NCBI RefSeq assembly: GCF_002871005.1
Contig: NZ_PHSN01000004.1
Location: 186,001 to 250,000 of the forward strand
Direction of reading: 5' to 3'
DNA: 64,000 bases
Source: Acidimangrovimonas sediminis
GTDB lineage: Bacteria; Pseudomonadota; Alphaproteobacteria; Rhodobacterales; Rhodobacteraceae
Shown in pieces: positions 18,667 to 25,688 of the stretch. The translations under genes were made by a program, and so were the position numbers. Every line of letters starts with the position of its first letter. Position 1 is the stretch's first letter. The notes beneath the pieces were generated by a model. The model ran no database searches. It was not told where the DNA came from and saw nothing but the letters and a program-made list of their open reading frames with translations.

Positions 18667-18727
18667 CGAAGTGCTTGTGCTTGTGCAACAGTGCTCATAC
18701 TGTCCATAAGAAAAAGCCGGAGGCGAT

Positions 18728-19582
18728 ATGGTAGAACGTTCCAATGAAATCATGTCTATGCCGAATTTCGCTGAAATTCTTAGATTGGCTATGAAGTCCC
18801 AGTGGCTGGAAAAAAAATCCAACGCTATCAACGAGATTTTTGGTTTGTGTGTGACGCCTGAGCAGAAGAGTTTGGTCACAAATTTAATCGAGCGTTTTCA
18901 TTATGCAACGCCAAACGATCAGCTTCAATACCGCAGGGCCATCGCGTTTCACATTGTGCAGACGTTAAAGGTATCTCCGGAGAACTCCATTATTATCGCA
19001 CTTAATGATAGGGAGCTTGCTGATAGCTCTTCTTCCTACGTGCAGCAGATGAAGGGTGTACTGGCTGAATACGACGGATGGAAAAGTGGAAATTTTGTAG
19101 ACAAATTAATTTCTGCTGTCAGCGCTGCCGAGGACGGAAAGTCCATCATTATTGTAGACGACTTTGCGGGGAGCGGCGACACTATTTCTAAGAAGTCCGC
19201 CTGGCTTCGGCAGAAGTTGGAGGGCTGTGGGAAAGATTGCAATATATTTGTGGCCGTTGCGTCTGCTATGGAAAGCAGCATGGACAAGGTCGTTCCGCTA
19301 GTTAAAGACTATTATGCCGTAAACTGGCTCAGGAAGGGATTGACAGATTTCTACGATGGCGAAGACGCGGTATCAATGTCGCTCGCGATGGAACAGCTTG
19401 AGGAAAAACTTAAAAAACGCTCAAACGGGAAAAGTATAAATGACTACTCCTTTGGCTGGAAGCGTAGTGAGGCCACGTATTTTCTAGAGGGTGACAATCC
19501 GCCGAATAACAACTTTCCTATATTCTGGTGGCCAGAACTCAAAGGGGGCGTGAAAAGAAACCGCCTCACACCGAGGATATGA
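18728..19582 (+). CDS. Phosphoribosyltransferase-like retron effector
   Basis: A 284-residue protein and first gene of the retron operon. Residues 139-152 read SIIIVDDFAGSGDT, the PRPP-binding loop of type I phosphoribosyltransferases (two acidic residues, then a Gly/Ser/Thr-rich loop). The C-terminus has FSFGW-like and PNNNFPIFWWPEL segments that I associate with PRTase-like proteins of conflict systems, not with nucleotide salvage enzymes. The ATG follows GGAGG. The stop overlaps the next start (TGATG). In type III retrons a PRTase and a winged-helix protein accompany the reverse transcriptase; in the expected tripartite logic this is the toxic effector. The chemistry is not known from sequence. 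Confidence 0.8.
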   Translation: MVERSNEIMSMPNFAEILRLAMKSQWLEKKSNAINEIFGLCVTPEQKSLVTNLIERFHYATPNDQLQYRRAIAFHIVQTLKVSPENSIIIALNDRELADSSSSYVQQMKGVLAEYDGWKSGNFVDKLISAVSAAEDGKSIIIVDDFAGSGDTISKKSAWLRQKLEGCGKDCNIFVAVASAMESSMDKVVPLVKDYYAVNWLRKGLTDFYDGEDAVSMSLAMEQLEEKLKKRSNGKSINDYSFGWKRSEATYFLEGDNPPNNNFPIFWWPELKGGVKRNRLTPRI

Positions 19583-19929
19583 TGTACAACTCACAGCATA
19601 GAATTGTCCTGAGAGCCCTTTTTTCTGAGCACGATTGGGTCGACTTGTACCGCCTTCACAAAGAGACCTTGGTGGCGCCAGGGCAAATAGCTGTATTGCT
19701 GTCATTCATGCTGGAACGAAAATACTGCTTGGTTGAAGGCTTGAGAGCTCGGATCACATCAAGCGGAAGAGCTTGGATTTTGCAGAATAGGAAGCAAATA
19801 TTTTGCAAAGTGCATGCAGAATGGAGGGAAGGCAGTAAGTCCGAAAGGCCTTCTGAGCTTCGGCCTAGCTCGCCTTACTTGCCAAATTTAGCATATCTAG
19901 ACCGAGACTTTTTTGCTAGAAAGGCTTGA
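19582..19929 (+). CDS. Winged-helix protein of the retron operon
   Basis: About 115 residues. The first 65 fit a winged helix-turn-helix: helix 1 QHRIVLRALF, helix 2 WVDLYRLHKETL, recognition helix PGQIAVLLSFMLERKY, then a two-stranded wing ending ARITSSGRAWI. The tail is basic and Pro/Ser-rich. It overlaps the PRTase stop (TGATG); the ATG at 19582 has GAGG 5 nt upstream, while the ATG at 19579 is too close to it. Type III retrons are described with such a winged-helix partner, which may hold the effector or sense the msDNA. The role here is inferred from that grouping. Confidence 0.72.
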   Translation: MYNSQHRIVLRALFSEHDWVDLYRLHKETLVAPGQIAVLLSFMLERKYCLVEGLRARITSSGRAWILQNRKQIFCKVHAEWREGSKSERPSELRPSSPYLPNLAYLDRDFFARKA

Positions 19930-19960
19930 GATCCGAGGCGTTTTCTGTTTGGCTCACGTG

Positions 19961-20142
19961 GAAGGGCGGGCATGGATAGAACTTAGAGGCGCATTCGCCT
20001 CGGTTGTTCAGGCTGACTTTAAGGCAGCCTCCCTCAAGAGGGAGGCTGTTGTTCCTGCGGAACAACACGGTGCCCATGAAGGGCACCATGCAGATATCAT
20101 ATTTTAGATATGATATAAATTATTAGGTATCCTCCGTCCTTC
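19961..20142 (+). ncRNA. Candidate retron msr-msd noncoding RNA
   Basis: The noncoding stretch between the winged-helix gene and the reverse transcriptase. GAAGGGCGGG (19961-19970) can pair with TCCGTCCTTC (20133-20142) through 10 bp including two G-U pairs, as expected for a1/a2. Between them lie five successive perfect hairpins: 19986-20001, 20025-20048, 20047-20067, 20069-20087 and 20094-20116. GCATGG (19970-19975) and CCATGC (20087-20092) could close the first four. A TTAG just before the first hairpin (G at 19986) resembles the branch-guanosine context of known retrons. Exact msr and msd limits cannot be fixed by eye. Confidence 0.62.
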
Positions 20143-20158
20143 ATCTCGGAGATTGAAG

Positions 20159-21205
20159 TTGAGTAAAAGCTCAGAAGAATGGCGACACTTCTTTGAGGAA
20201 AGGGGTGTTAAAGATAAAAAGGCTCTGCTTGGATATCTGCAGTATATCGAGGAAATTGAGGCCAAAGGCTTGCCGCCAATCTTTGAGATGCAGCATCTGT
20301 CAGAGCTCATTGGAGTGAATAAGTCTTACATAGCAGCAGTAACAAAGGATAGTTCTGCATTTTATCGCGATTTCGAAGTCAAGAAGAGAAGCGGAGGCGT
20401 TCGAGTTATTTCTGCTCCACACCCGACCCTCCTTCTTTGCCAGAGATGGATCAACGGAGAAATTTTGCAACATGTTCCCATCCACGACTCCGCGTTTGGC
20501 TTTGCTCAAGGGCGTTCAGTAGTCGACAACGCGAAGATGCATATCTCTGGCAATCACCTTTTGGGAATGGATATCAAAGACTTCTTCCCGTCAATTCACA
20601 TAGACACTGTTCGGGATACCTTTCTGGGTCTCGGATATCCCCCTAATGTATCGGCGATAATGGCGCGGCTATGCTGCAAAGATGGCAGGCTACCCCAGGG
20701 TGCCCCAACGAGTCCGGCGATCAGCAATCTTGTATGCCGAAACATGGATAAAGAGATATCTGACTTAGTCAAACCCCGTTCCTTAATCTATACACGATAT
20801 GCAGACGACATATCTGTCTCTGGAGAGGATTTAGGCTCTGATGTGTTGGGTAAAATTGAGTTCATTCTCAAGAGCTTTGGGTTTTTGGTGAATGAAGGAA
20901 AAACCAGGATATCAAAGGGCGGACATAAGAAGATTGTCACAGGGATTTCCATAGGAACTGGCCGCCCTAAGTTGCCAAGAAAAGAAGTCCGAAGCATCAA
21001 GGCTGACGCACACGCGCTTTTGAGTTATGGCCTTCTCTCTTATATTGAGAGGAGTGAGAAACCAGACCCGCTGGTAGTGGAGCGCTTAATGGGAAGGGTT
21101 GCTTTTTGGCTCCAAGTAGAGCCCGAAAACTCTACGGCCGTAAAGCTAAAGAGCAATCTGCAAGACCTTTCCAATCAGATGGATCGCGGCAGATTTAGGC
21201 TGTGA
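20159..21205 (+). CDS. Retron reverse transcriptase
   Basis: Makes multicopy single-stranded DNA from the adjacent noncoding RNA, priming at a 2'-OH of the template. The 348-residue protein has the fingers-palm order of bacterial RTs: Asp138 in GMDIKDFF, LPQGAPTSPAISN (179-190) and the catalytic YADD (214-217). The two retron-specific signatures are present: NAKMH (124-128, NAxxH of region X) and VTG (260-262, region Y), which argue against group II intron, DGR or Abi RTs. The start is a TTG with GGAG 7 nt upstream; another in-frame TTG lies at 20153. It is the last gene of the retron operon. Confidence 0.92.
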   Translation: MSKSSEEWRHFFEERGVKDKKALLGYLQYIEEIEAKGLPPIFEMQHLSELIGVNKSYIAAVTKDSSAFYRDFEVKKRSGGVRVISAPHPTLLLCQRWINGEILQHVPIHDSAFGFAQGRSVVDNAKMHISGNHLLGMDIKDFFPSIHIDTVRDTFLGLGYPPNVSAIMARLCCKDGRLPQGAPTSPAISNLVCRNMDKEISDLVKPRSLIYTRYADDISVSGEDLGSDVLGKIEFILKSFGFLVNEGKTRISKGGHKKIVTGISIGTGRPKLPRKEVRSIKADAHALLSYGLLSYIERSEKPDPLVVERLMGRVAFWLQVEPENSTAVKLKSNLQDLSNQMDRGRFRL

Positions 21206-21444
21206 TTTTGTGAACTGTTTCGGCTATCAGCGCACTGCAGGATCTGGCAACTTGCGTGGCGACAGATAGGCGCGCCCTTTGGGTCAGCGCGCGGTTGCAT
21301 GCGGCGCCTGGGACGAATGTCAAAGAAGGGGCTAGAATCGGTCATGCCCCGTGCCAAGTTCGAATGCCCGCAGAGGGCCGCATGCGTCGGTCGCCGGTCC
21401 GAAGCGGAAGGGGCGGAGATGGCGTGCTCATGGCCGGGGCGCTG

Positions 21445-21726
21445 TCAGGCCGCGAGAGCGAGCGGGAAGGGGCATGAGGCTTGCAAGGTTTCCGCGACAA
21501 CGCGCACCTTGGCGGCGGACAGGCCCACCTCTGCCACGAAGTCGTTTTGGAGTTCCGGCGCGACTTCTGAGAAAAAGGAGAAGACGTGCCCCATGGCCGA
21601 CTGCGCTGCTGCGATATCCGAGATACAGGCAGCAAGCTGGCATGCGGACAGGTTCGCGCCATAGGGCGCGTTCACCGTTCCAAGGATCTTTGACGCGATC
21701 TGCGTCATCTGGGTGCTCCCGATCAT
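21445..21726 (-). CDS. Hypothetical island protein, ~93 aa
   Basis: A minus-strand frame with good codon bias (GCG, CTG, ATC, GTC third-position pattern). Start at the ATG of MIGSTQMTQIASKILG; a TTG at 21753 would add nine residues. The product is helical, with small residues and a segment SDIAAAQSAMGHVFSFF followed by PELQNDFVAEVGLSAAKV. I do not recognise a family. It lies 240 bp beyond the retron RT in opposite orientation. The region between them shows no convincing gene. Confidence 0.5.
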   Translation of the reverse strand: MIGSTQMTQIASKILGTVNAPYGANLSACQLAACISDIAAAQSAMGHVFSFFSEVAPELQNDFVAEVGLSAAKVRVVAETLQASCPFPLALAA

Positions 21727-21990
21727 GCTTGCCAGCTGGCTGCTAATTCTCAAACGTCATGGAGTCTGGGGGTACGCGTCAATATCGCATGCTTGACCGT
21801 GGCATGCATCCTGTTGATCTTCTCTAGCGCTCCGCACGATTTTGACAGAAGTTCCTGGTCACCGAAACATCTGCGCCCAGTCTGACCTCGCCGCGATGCA
21901 GAAGCGCGCGAAATCGATCCAGCGCCTTGGTTTGATGGACGGGTGCCTGAAGCAGCCCACATCGGGGGCGCATCAATCGAGGAGGCGGCT

Positions 21991-22377
21991 ATGGCCGAGA
22001 AGTGCGAAACACCGAAGCAAGCAGACGATCTCGCGACCAACGCCGATCTGGAGGCATTCCTGGAACGAGCCATTGCAGCGAGCGAGGGCGCGTCTGGAGC
22101 CATCCCTGAGGCCGTGGCTGTCGCTGAGGCGGCCATAACCCGTCTGAGCGCTCAGGAGGCGGCTGGAGGGCCGTCTGAGGGTGTCTGGAGGGAAATGCTG
22201 CTGGACCTGTTGCGTGGCGACGAGAGCGCGGCACAGGAATCCTTGGAGGCGGGCGTTCCGATCTACTATGTCGAAGACGATACGCCGAGCGATCTGCTGA
22301 TCAAAGAACATCCAGATGGGCGGCGCGAGCTTGTTCGCTTTAGCTACGAAGGCGATGAGGTGGTGGAGGTTCTGTGA
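21991..22377 (+). CDS. Hypothetical acidic island protein, 128 aa
   Basis: The ATG at 21991 is preceded by GGAGGCGG, which decides the start inside a longer open frame. The 128-residue product is acidic and helical (ADLEAFLERAIAASEG, WREMLLDLLRGDESAAQESL), with a C-terminal beta-rich end (VPIYYVEDDTPSDLLIKEHP and RRELVRFSYEGDEVVEVL). No family is recognised. It lies between the retron and the replication control region. Function unknown. Confidence 0.6.
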   Translation: MAEKCETPKQADDLATNADLEAFLERAIAASEGASGAIPEAVAVAEAAITRLSAQEAAGGPSEGVWREMLLDLLRGDESAAQESLEAGVPIYYVEDDTPSDLLIKEHPDGRRELVRFSYEGDEVVEVL

Positions 22378-22677
22378 TGTCTCGGCCTTCCGATCCAACC
22401 ACCAACTAAAACCCCGACCTGAACGGAAATCAGGATTGGAGGCACGTTTGTCGTCTGCCAACCGTTTTTGGGTGCGCCTCGGGCTAGGTCGCGCGCTGCG
22501 CCCCGGCAGCGATCACGACTCCTCGTCGTACCCGCCCTTTCCCAGCCGTCGCGGCAGCGGCAGTCAGCCTCGCAGAGCATCTATCCGTCGAGCCGCAGGG
22601 GAGTAAGGTTCGGTGATGTAGTGGTGCGGGCGTCAGCGCGTACCGGTACAACACACATCCTGCCATCCCTTCCGAGT

Positions 22678-22820
22678 GCAATTTAGTGCAACTCAAGGCA
22701 ACCGAAGGCAATTTAGTGCAAGAGGGGCTCTATACTGCGAATTTCGAAGGGCAAGACTGAGAAAGTTGCCTCGAGTTGCCCTTACTTTCCTTGAGTTGCG
22801 CAAAATTTCCTTGAGTTGCC
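22678..22820. repeat. Repeat cluster with GCAATTTAGTGCAA and CCTTGAGTTGC words
   Basis: GCAATTTAGTGCAA occurs twice 30 bp apart (22678-22691, 22708-22721). CCTTGAGTTGC occurs at 22789 and 22809 with a variant CCTCGAGTTGC at 22769 (20-bp period), and its complement GCAACTCAAGG at 22688. Such phased repeats suggest binding sites for a replication or copy-control protein. Confidence 0.6.
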
Positions 22821-23104
22821 TGGTGCCGCAGCGTCTCAGTATTTTTTGGTGTTTTCTGCGAGGGGCCTGTGCCGAGCGGCTGACAGCAGGGGCGATGCCC
22901 TATTTCTCGCTGACCCTGTTAGCCCCTCCCCACCAAGGGAGTTTCATGGGAGTGGCAGGTTGGCCCTTGGGCACCTTTGCTTCCCTTCCCGCAGCGAGCT
23001 GCTCAGGGCCGACGCTGTTTTAAGAGTTTTAATAAGTTTTAAGAGTTTTAGGACGAGAAATGTCTGTTTTTTAATTTGAAATCAAGTGCTTGCTGGATCG
23101 GCTA

Positions 23105-23182
23105 GTGTTTAATAGACGGAATCCGGTGTTTAATAGACGGAGAAAGGTGGCTAATAGACGGAGATCGGTGGCTAATAGACGG
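23105..23182 (+). repeat. Four 21-bp-period iterons
   Basis: Core GTGTTTAATAGACGGA at 23105 and 23126, and GTGGCTAATAGACGG at 23147 and 23168, exactly 21 bp apart (two helical turns). They lie 60 bp from the 3' end of repA. This spacing and position are typical of initiator-binding iterons in plasmid origins. Confidence 0.82.
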
Positions 23183-23242
23183 TCTGTCCACAGGGTCCGG
23201 CGCGGCCAGGGTAGGGCCCATAAGTTGTCAGCGCGTGGCGGC

Positions 23243-24418
23243 TCAGAGCCCTTGACGATGGCGGATGACGAGCTGAGGCCCGGTTTTCCCGTGGACCTCG
23301 CGCAGCGTGTACTCTGGCAACGCGTCACCGCAGATAATCTTGCGAAGATGGCGGCAGAACTCCCTGAACGTTCCTGAGCTACCGCTTCGCTCGTAAATCT
23401 TCCGAAAAGACCATTGCGCCTCGCTCTGCCCGGCAGCCTGCCGTGCCAGACGATAGAGGAACCGCCCGATGCCCGATTGGATCAGGAAGTAATCCGGATG
23501 CAGCGCCAGAACCTCCGGGCGCCGCCTTTGTGTGATCGCCTGCCAGATCCAGTCAGGCGCTTCGATCTGAAGGCCGCAAACCTTTCCGGTCTCTGTACGG
23601 GACAGGATTTTATAAGCACCAATCAAGCTGTCGGTTTCGACGAGCAGATCCGCTCCCCGACCTTGCAGATGGCGTTTCCTGCGGATCTTGATCGTCGTAC
23701 CCTTGAGACGGTCCAGAGCCGCTTCAACCTCCTCGGCCTGCCGGGAGCCGTCACCCTTGCGGCAAAATTTGAGGATCTCACTCACATAGGGCCTGAAGAT
23801 CCGGCCCGGCCTCTCGCCGGTCCCTTCGCGGTAGCGGTTCATCGCATCGGTGAGTGCAGAAATCATCATCAGCACGATGTCATAGTCCCAGACGGAGGCC
23901 ATGCCGTCCGGCCCGGCCTTCACCTCGATGTAGCCGTCGGGCAGAGGATGACGGATGACCTCTCCGGCCCGCTTGTGCCGCTTGGAGAGACGGAACACAG
24001 CGACATCCATCAAGTTTCGGCTGTCTCTGGTGCCGAAGTCGAAGAGCGACGGAACAAAGAAATCACCTTGCCGGTCTTTGGGCGGAGGGGTCCGTAGGGT
24101 CGTTTGACGCGTGCGGCCGTCATCTGCATTGTTGGCTCGTCGGCTTTGTTCAAGCTGCGCCAGCGCGGCTGACAGGCGCTCGCGCTCATCGGGCTGTTGA
24201 TCGGCGTCGGAGGCGTGAGACGGCCTTGTCGGATCAGAACCCGCAGTGATGTCATCACCGCGATATGTCGTTCTGGCGCTCACGAGTTCACAACGAGCGG
24301 CGGGCAGAATGCTGCGTCGATCCAATGAAGTATACGGCTGCTGTCGCGAAGCGCCCCATTGCTCATCGCTCCCATCCGGGGCGGGCGGCGCAGTGTCCCG
24401 AGCTTTTTCGCTCCTCAA
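23243..24418 (-). CDS. repA: Plasmid-type replication initiator protein A (RepA, RPA family)
   Basis: Initiator of plasmid-like replication that would bind the nearby iterons. The body from about residue 118 matches the RPA family: GDFFVPSLFDFGTRDSRNLM, VFRLSKR, VWDYDIVLMMISAL, a long EALDRLKGTTIKIRRKR segment, HPDYFLIQSGIGRFLYRLAR and a W-rich C-terminus. The first 115 residues are polar and low complexity. The farthest start is a TTG at 24418 inside the alpA gene; later TTG or GTG starts are possible, so the N-terminus is uncertain. It is downstream of and overlaps the AlpA-like gene. Confidence 0.82.
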   Translation of the reverse strand: MRSEKARDTAPPAPDGSDEQWGASRQQPYTSLDRRSILPAARCELVSARTTYRGDDITAGSDPTRPSHASDADQQPDERERLSAALAQLEQSRRANNADDGRTRQTTLRTPPPKDRQGDFFVPSLFDFGTRDSRNLMDVAVFRLSKRHKRAGEVIRHPLPDGYIEVKAGPDGMASVWDYDIVLMMISALTDAMNRYREGTGERPGRIFRPYVSEILKFCRKGDGSRQAEEVEAALDRLKGTTIKIRRKRHLQGRGADLLVETDSLIGAYKILSRTETGKVCGLQIEAPDWIWQAITQRRRPEVLALHPDYFLIQSGIGRFLYRLARQAAGQSEAQWSFRKIYERSGSSGTFREFCRHLRKIICGDALPEYTLREVHGKTGPQLVIRHRQGL

Positions 24419-24590
24419 TCCACTCTTCGATTTCGGCCAGATCCCATGCGACGTTGCGGGAAGTCAGCGCGATACGGCGGGGAAATTCACCACGCTGCTC
24501 CATGTTGTAGATCGTGCGTTCCGCCAAGGGGATCATGGCGAGAAGGCGTTTGCGATTGATCAGGGTGTGGCTTGGTTCCGGGATCGTCAT
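24363..24590 (-). CDS. AlpA-family DNA-binding regulator / excisionase-like
   Basis: A 75-residue protein with an N-terminal MerR/AlpA-type helix-turn-helix: LINRKRLLAMIPLAERTIYNMEQRGEFPRRIALTSR split around the turn, then VAWDLAEIEEWIEERK. This is the standard AlpA arrangement (hydrophobic turn, RTIY, then W-x-EIEEW). Such proteins activate integrase genes or act as excisionases in P4-like islands. It precedes repA on the same strand and probably controls it, the integrase, or both. Confidence 0.82.
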   Translation of the reverse strand: MTIPEPSHTLINRKRLLAMIPLAERTIYNMEQRGEFPRRIALTSRNVAWDLAEIEEWIEERKSSGHCAARPGWER

Positions 24591-24696
24591 GCCTGGCTCC
24601 TTCGGTGTCGATCAGATGCCTGACCGTACCGACCCATGCCTGCGCGAAGGGCGAAAATAGTTAGACTTTAGTTGACACCATGGATAACTTGGGCGG

Positions 24697-25539
24697 ATGG
24701 AACGCCGCGATAAATCCGTGCCCGCCTTCGACCCTCTGTTGGGTCGCGTGGCAGCGCAGACCGAGACCACATCTGACCGTTTCAGGGCCAAGTTTTCGGA
24801 CCACTATCGGTGGTGCTTCTGCGAATTGTGTTGGAGGCCCACGGAATTCTCTGCCACGCTCGAAGCCCCGACGGTGATCAAGCGGCATGCGCGCGGGAAT
24901 GCGACAATCGTTCCGCTGACAGACGCGATGCGCAGGGCCGCAATGCGTCGCACCGATGAGGTTGTTTCTCGCTACGAACGGGCCTGTAAAGGCGAGCTGG
25001 GCCGCTATGAGGCCGCACGCATCTGGGCACGCTATTGCGATGCCCAAGAGATGCGCGGAGACCGGTCTGTCGAGGGCTTTCGGGAGCATGTCGAGCGCCG
25101 GATGCTCATAACAGAATGGGCCCGGCACGGAGAGTTGGTGTGGTCAAGCAGGTCTCCACGCGCGATGGAAGGCGCGCGTCCCAGCAGACTTTACTGCGAA
25201 ACTCACAATCCCCGACGCAGCGAAGATGCCAGACGGGCCTATCAGCGCGACCGACGTTTTGTGGCTGAGTTCGAGGCTAAGATTGACGTGGTCTGGCGAG
25301 AGGCCATTAGACAGGCGCTCCTCCCGACCTGGGACATCGAAGCCCATGCCGAAGTGCGGCGTGAAGCCTACCGTCAAGTGCAGGTGGCCAAGTCTCCCAC
25401 GGCGATGATCGATAAGCTGCTGGCGGAAGAGGGTCCGATGACACAGGCGGAAATCGCGCGCCGTCTTGGCACCTCGCGTCAAGCTGTTTCAGCCGCTTTA
25501 CGGCGCAGAGCAAGAAAAGCCGTATCACCCGAAAAATAA
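24697..25539 (+). CDS. Putative zinc-binding HTH protein of the island
   Basis: A 280-residue protein divergent from alpA. Near the N-terminus it has FCELCWRPTEF (CxxC) and around residue 168 YCETHNPRRSEDARRAYQRD (CxxH), together a plausible zinc site like those of HNH-type or zinc-ribbon proteins. The C-terminal 55 residues form a helix-turn-helix (GPMTQAEIARRLGTSRQAVSAAL). The middle is charged and helical. I recognise no named family; DNA binding is likely from the HTH. It may regulate the element or be a further cargo gene. Confidence 0.6.
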   Translation: MERRDKSVPAFDPLLGRVAAQTETTSDRFRAKFSDHYRWCFCELCWRPTEFSATLEAPTVIKRHARGNATIVPLTDAMRRAAMRRTDEVVSRYERACKGELGRYEAARIWARYCDAQEMRGDRSVEGFREHVERRMLITEWARHGELVWSSRSPRAMEGARPSRLYCETHNPRRSEDARRAYQRDRRFVAEFEAKIDVVWREAIRQALLPTWDIEAHAEVRREAYRQVQVAKSPTAMIDKLLAEEGPMTQAEIARRLGTSRQAVSAALRRRARKAVSPEK

Positions 25540-25584
25540 CGGCCGGTTAGCCTTGCGCAGCATGAGGGCAGATGCGGTCTTGAT

Positions 25585-25640
25585 CTGCGTATCTGCGTAT
25601 CTGCGTATCTGCGTATCTGCGTATCTGCGTATCTGCGTAT
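25585..25640 (+). repeat. Seven tandem copies of the octamer CTGCGTAT
   Basis: Seven perfect 8-bp copies in a row, between the HTH gene and the 3' end of the integrase. The unit length is not a multiple of three and no supported gene covers it, so it is a noncoding microsatellite prone to slippage. Confidence 0.9.
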
Positions 25641-25688
25641 TCGCATGGTTCTGTGGTTCCGTAGTCGCATAATCACGTAATTAAGCAG

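Larger units (their letters stand above)
18314..18727. other. Noncoding left-end region upstream of the retron
   Basis: No convincing gene in these 414 bases; open frames here have poor composition. It holds an integrase arm-site candidate (18373-18392), an inverted repeat (18623-18666), a possible promoter for the retron operon with CTTGTG and CATACT-like boxes around 18670-18700, and the ribosome site GGAGG before the first retron gene. Confidence 0.5.
22378..23242. other. Noncoding replication-control region of the element
   Basis: These 865 bases hold no convincing gene. They contain two clusters of repeats: an A/T-rich set at 22678-22820 and four 21-bp iterons at 23105-23182. Between them is a TTTTAAGAGTTTTAATAAGTTTTAAGAG-like A/T-rich track near 23020-23060, a plausible DNA-unwinding element. 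Together with repA next door this is a probable vegetative origin. Confidence 0.6.

Noticed and set aside
18385-18747. 120-aa gene at the left end of the island
   Set aside because: Composition is Arg/Cys/Ser-rich without codon bias, it overlaps the retron start, and the region is better explained as regulatory DNA.
20159-21205. Group II intron or diversity-generating RT
   Set aside because: NAxxH and VTG are retron signatures, there is no maturase or HNH domain, and no template/variable repeat pair was seen.
23105-23182. CRISPR array
   Set aside because: Only four short repeats with 21-bp period and almost no spacer; they fit replication iterons beside repA, and no cas genes are present.
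25561-25672. Repeat protein coded by the octamer array
   Set aside because: Frames through it give ICVSAYLR-type repeats, but the unit is 8 bp, no ribosome site is visible and the frame overlaps the end of a better supported gene.
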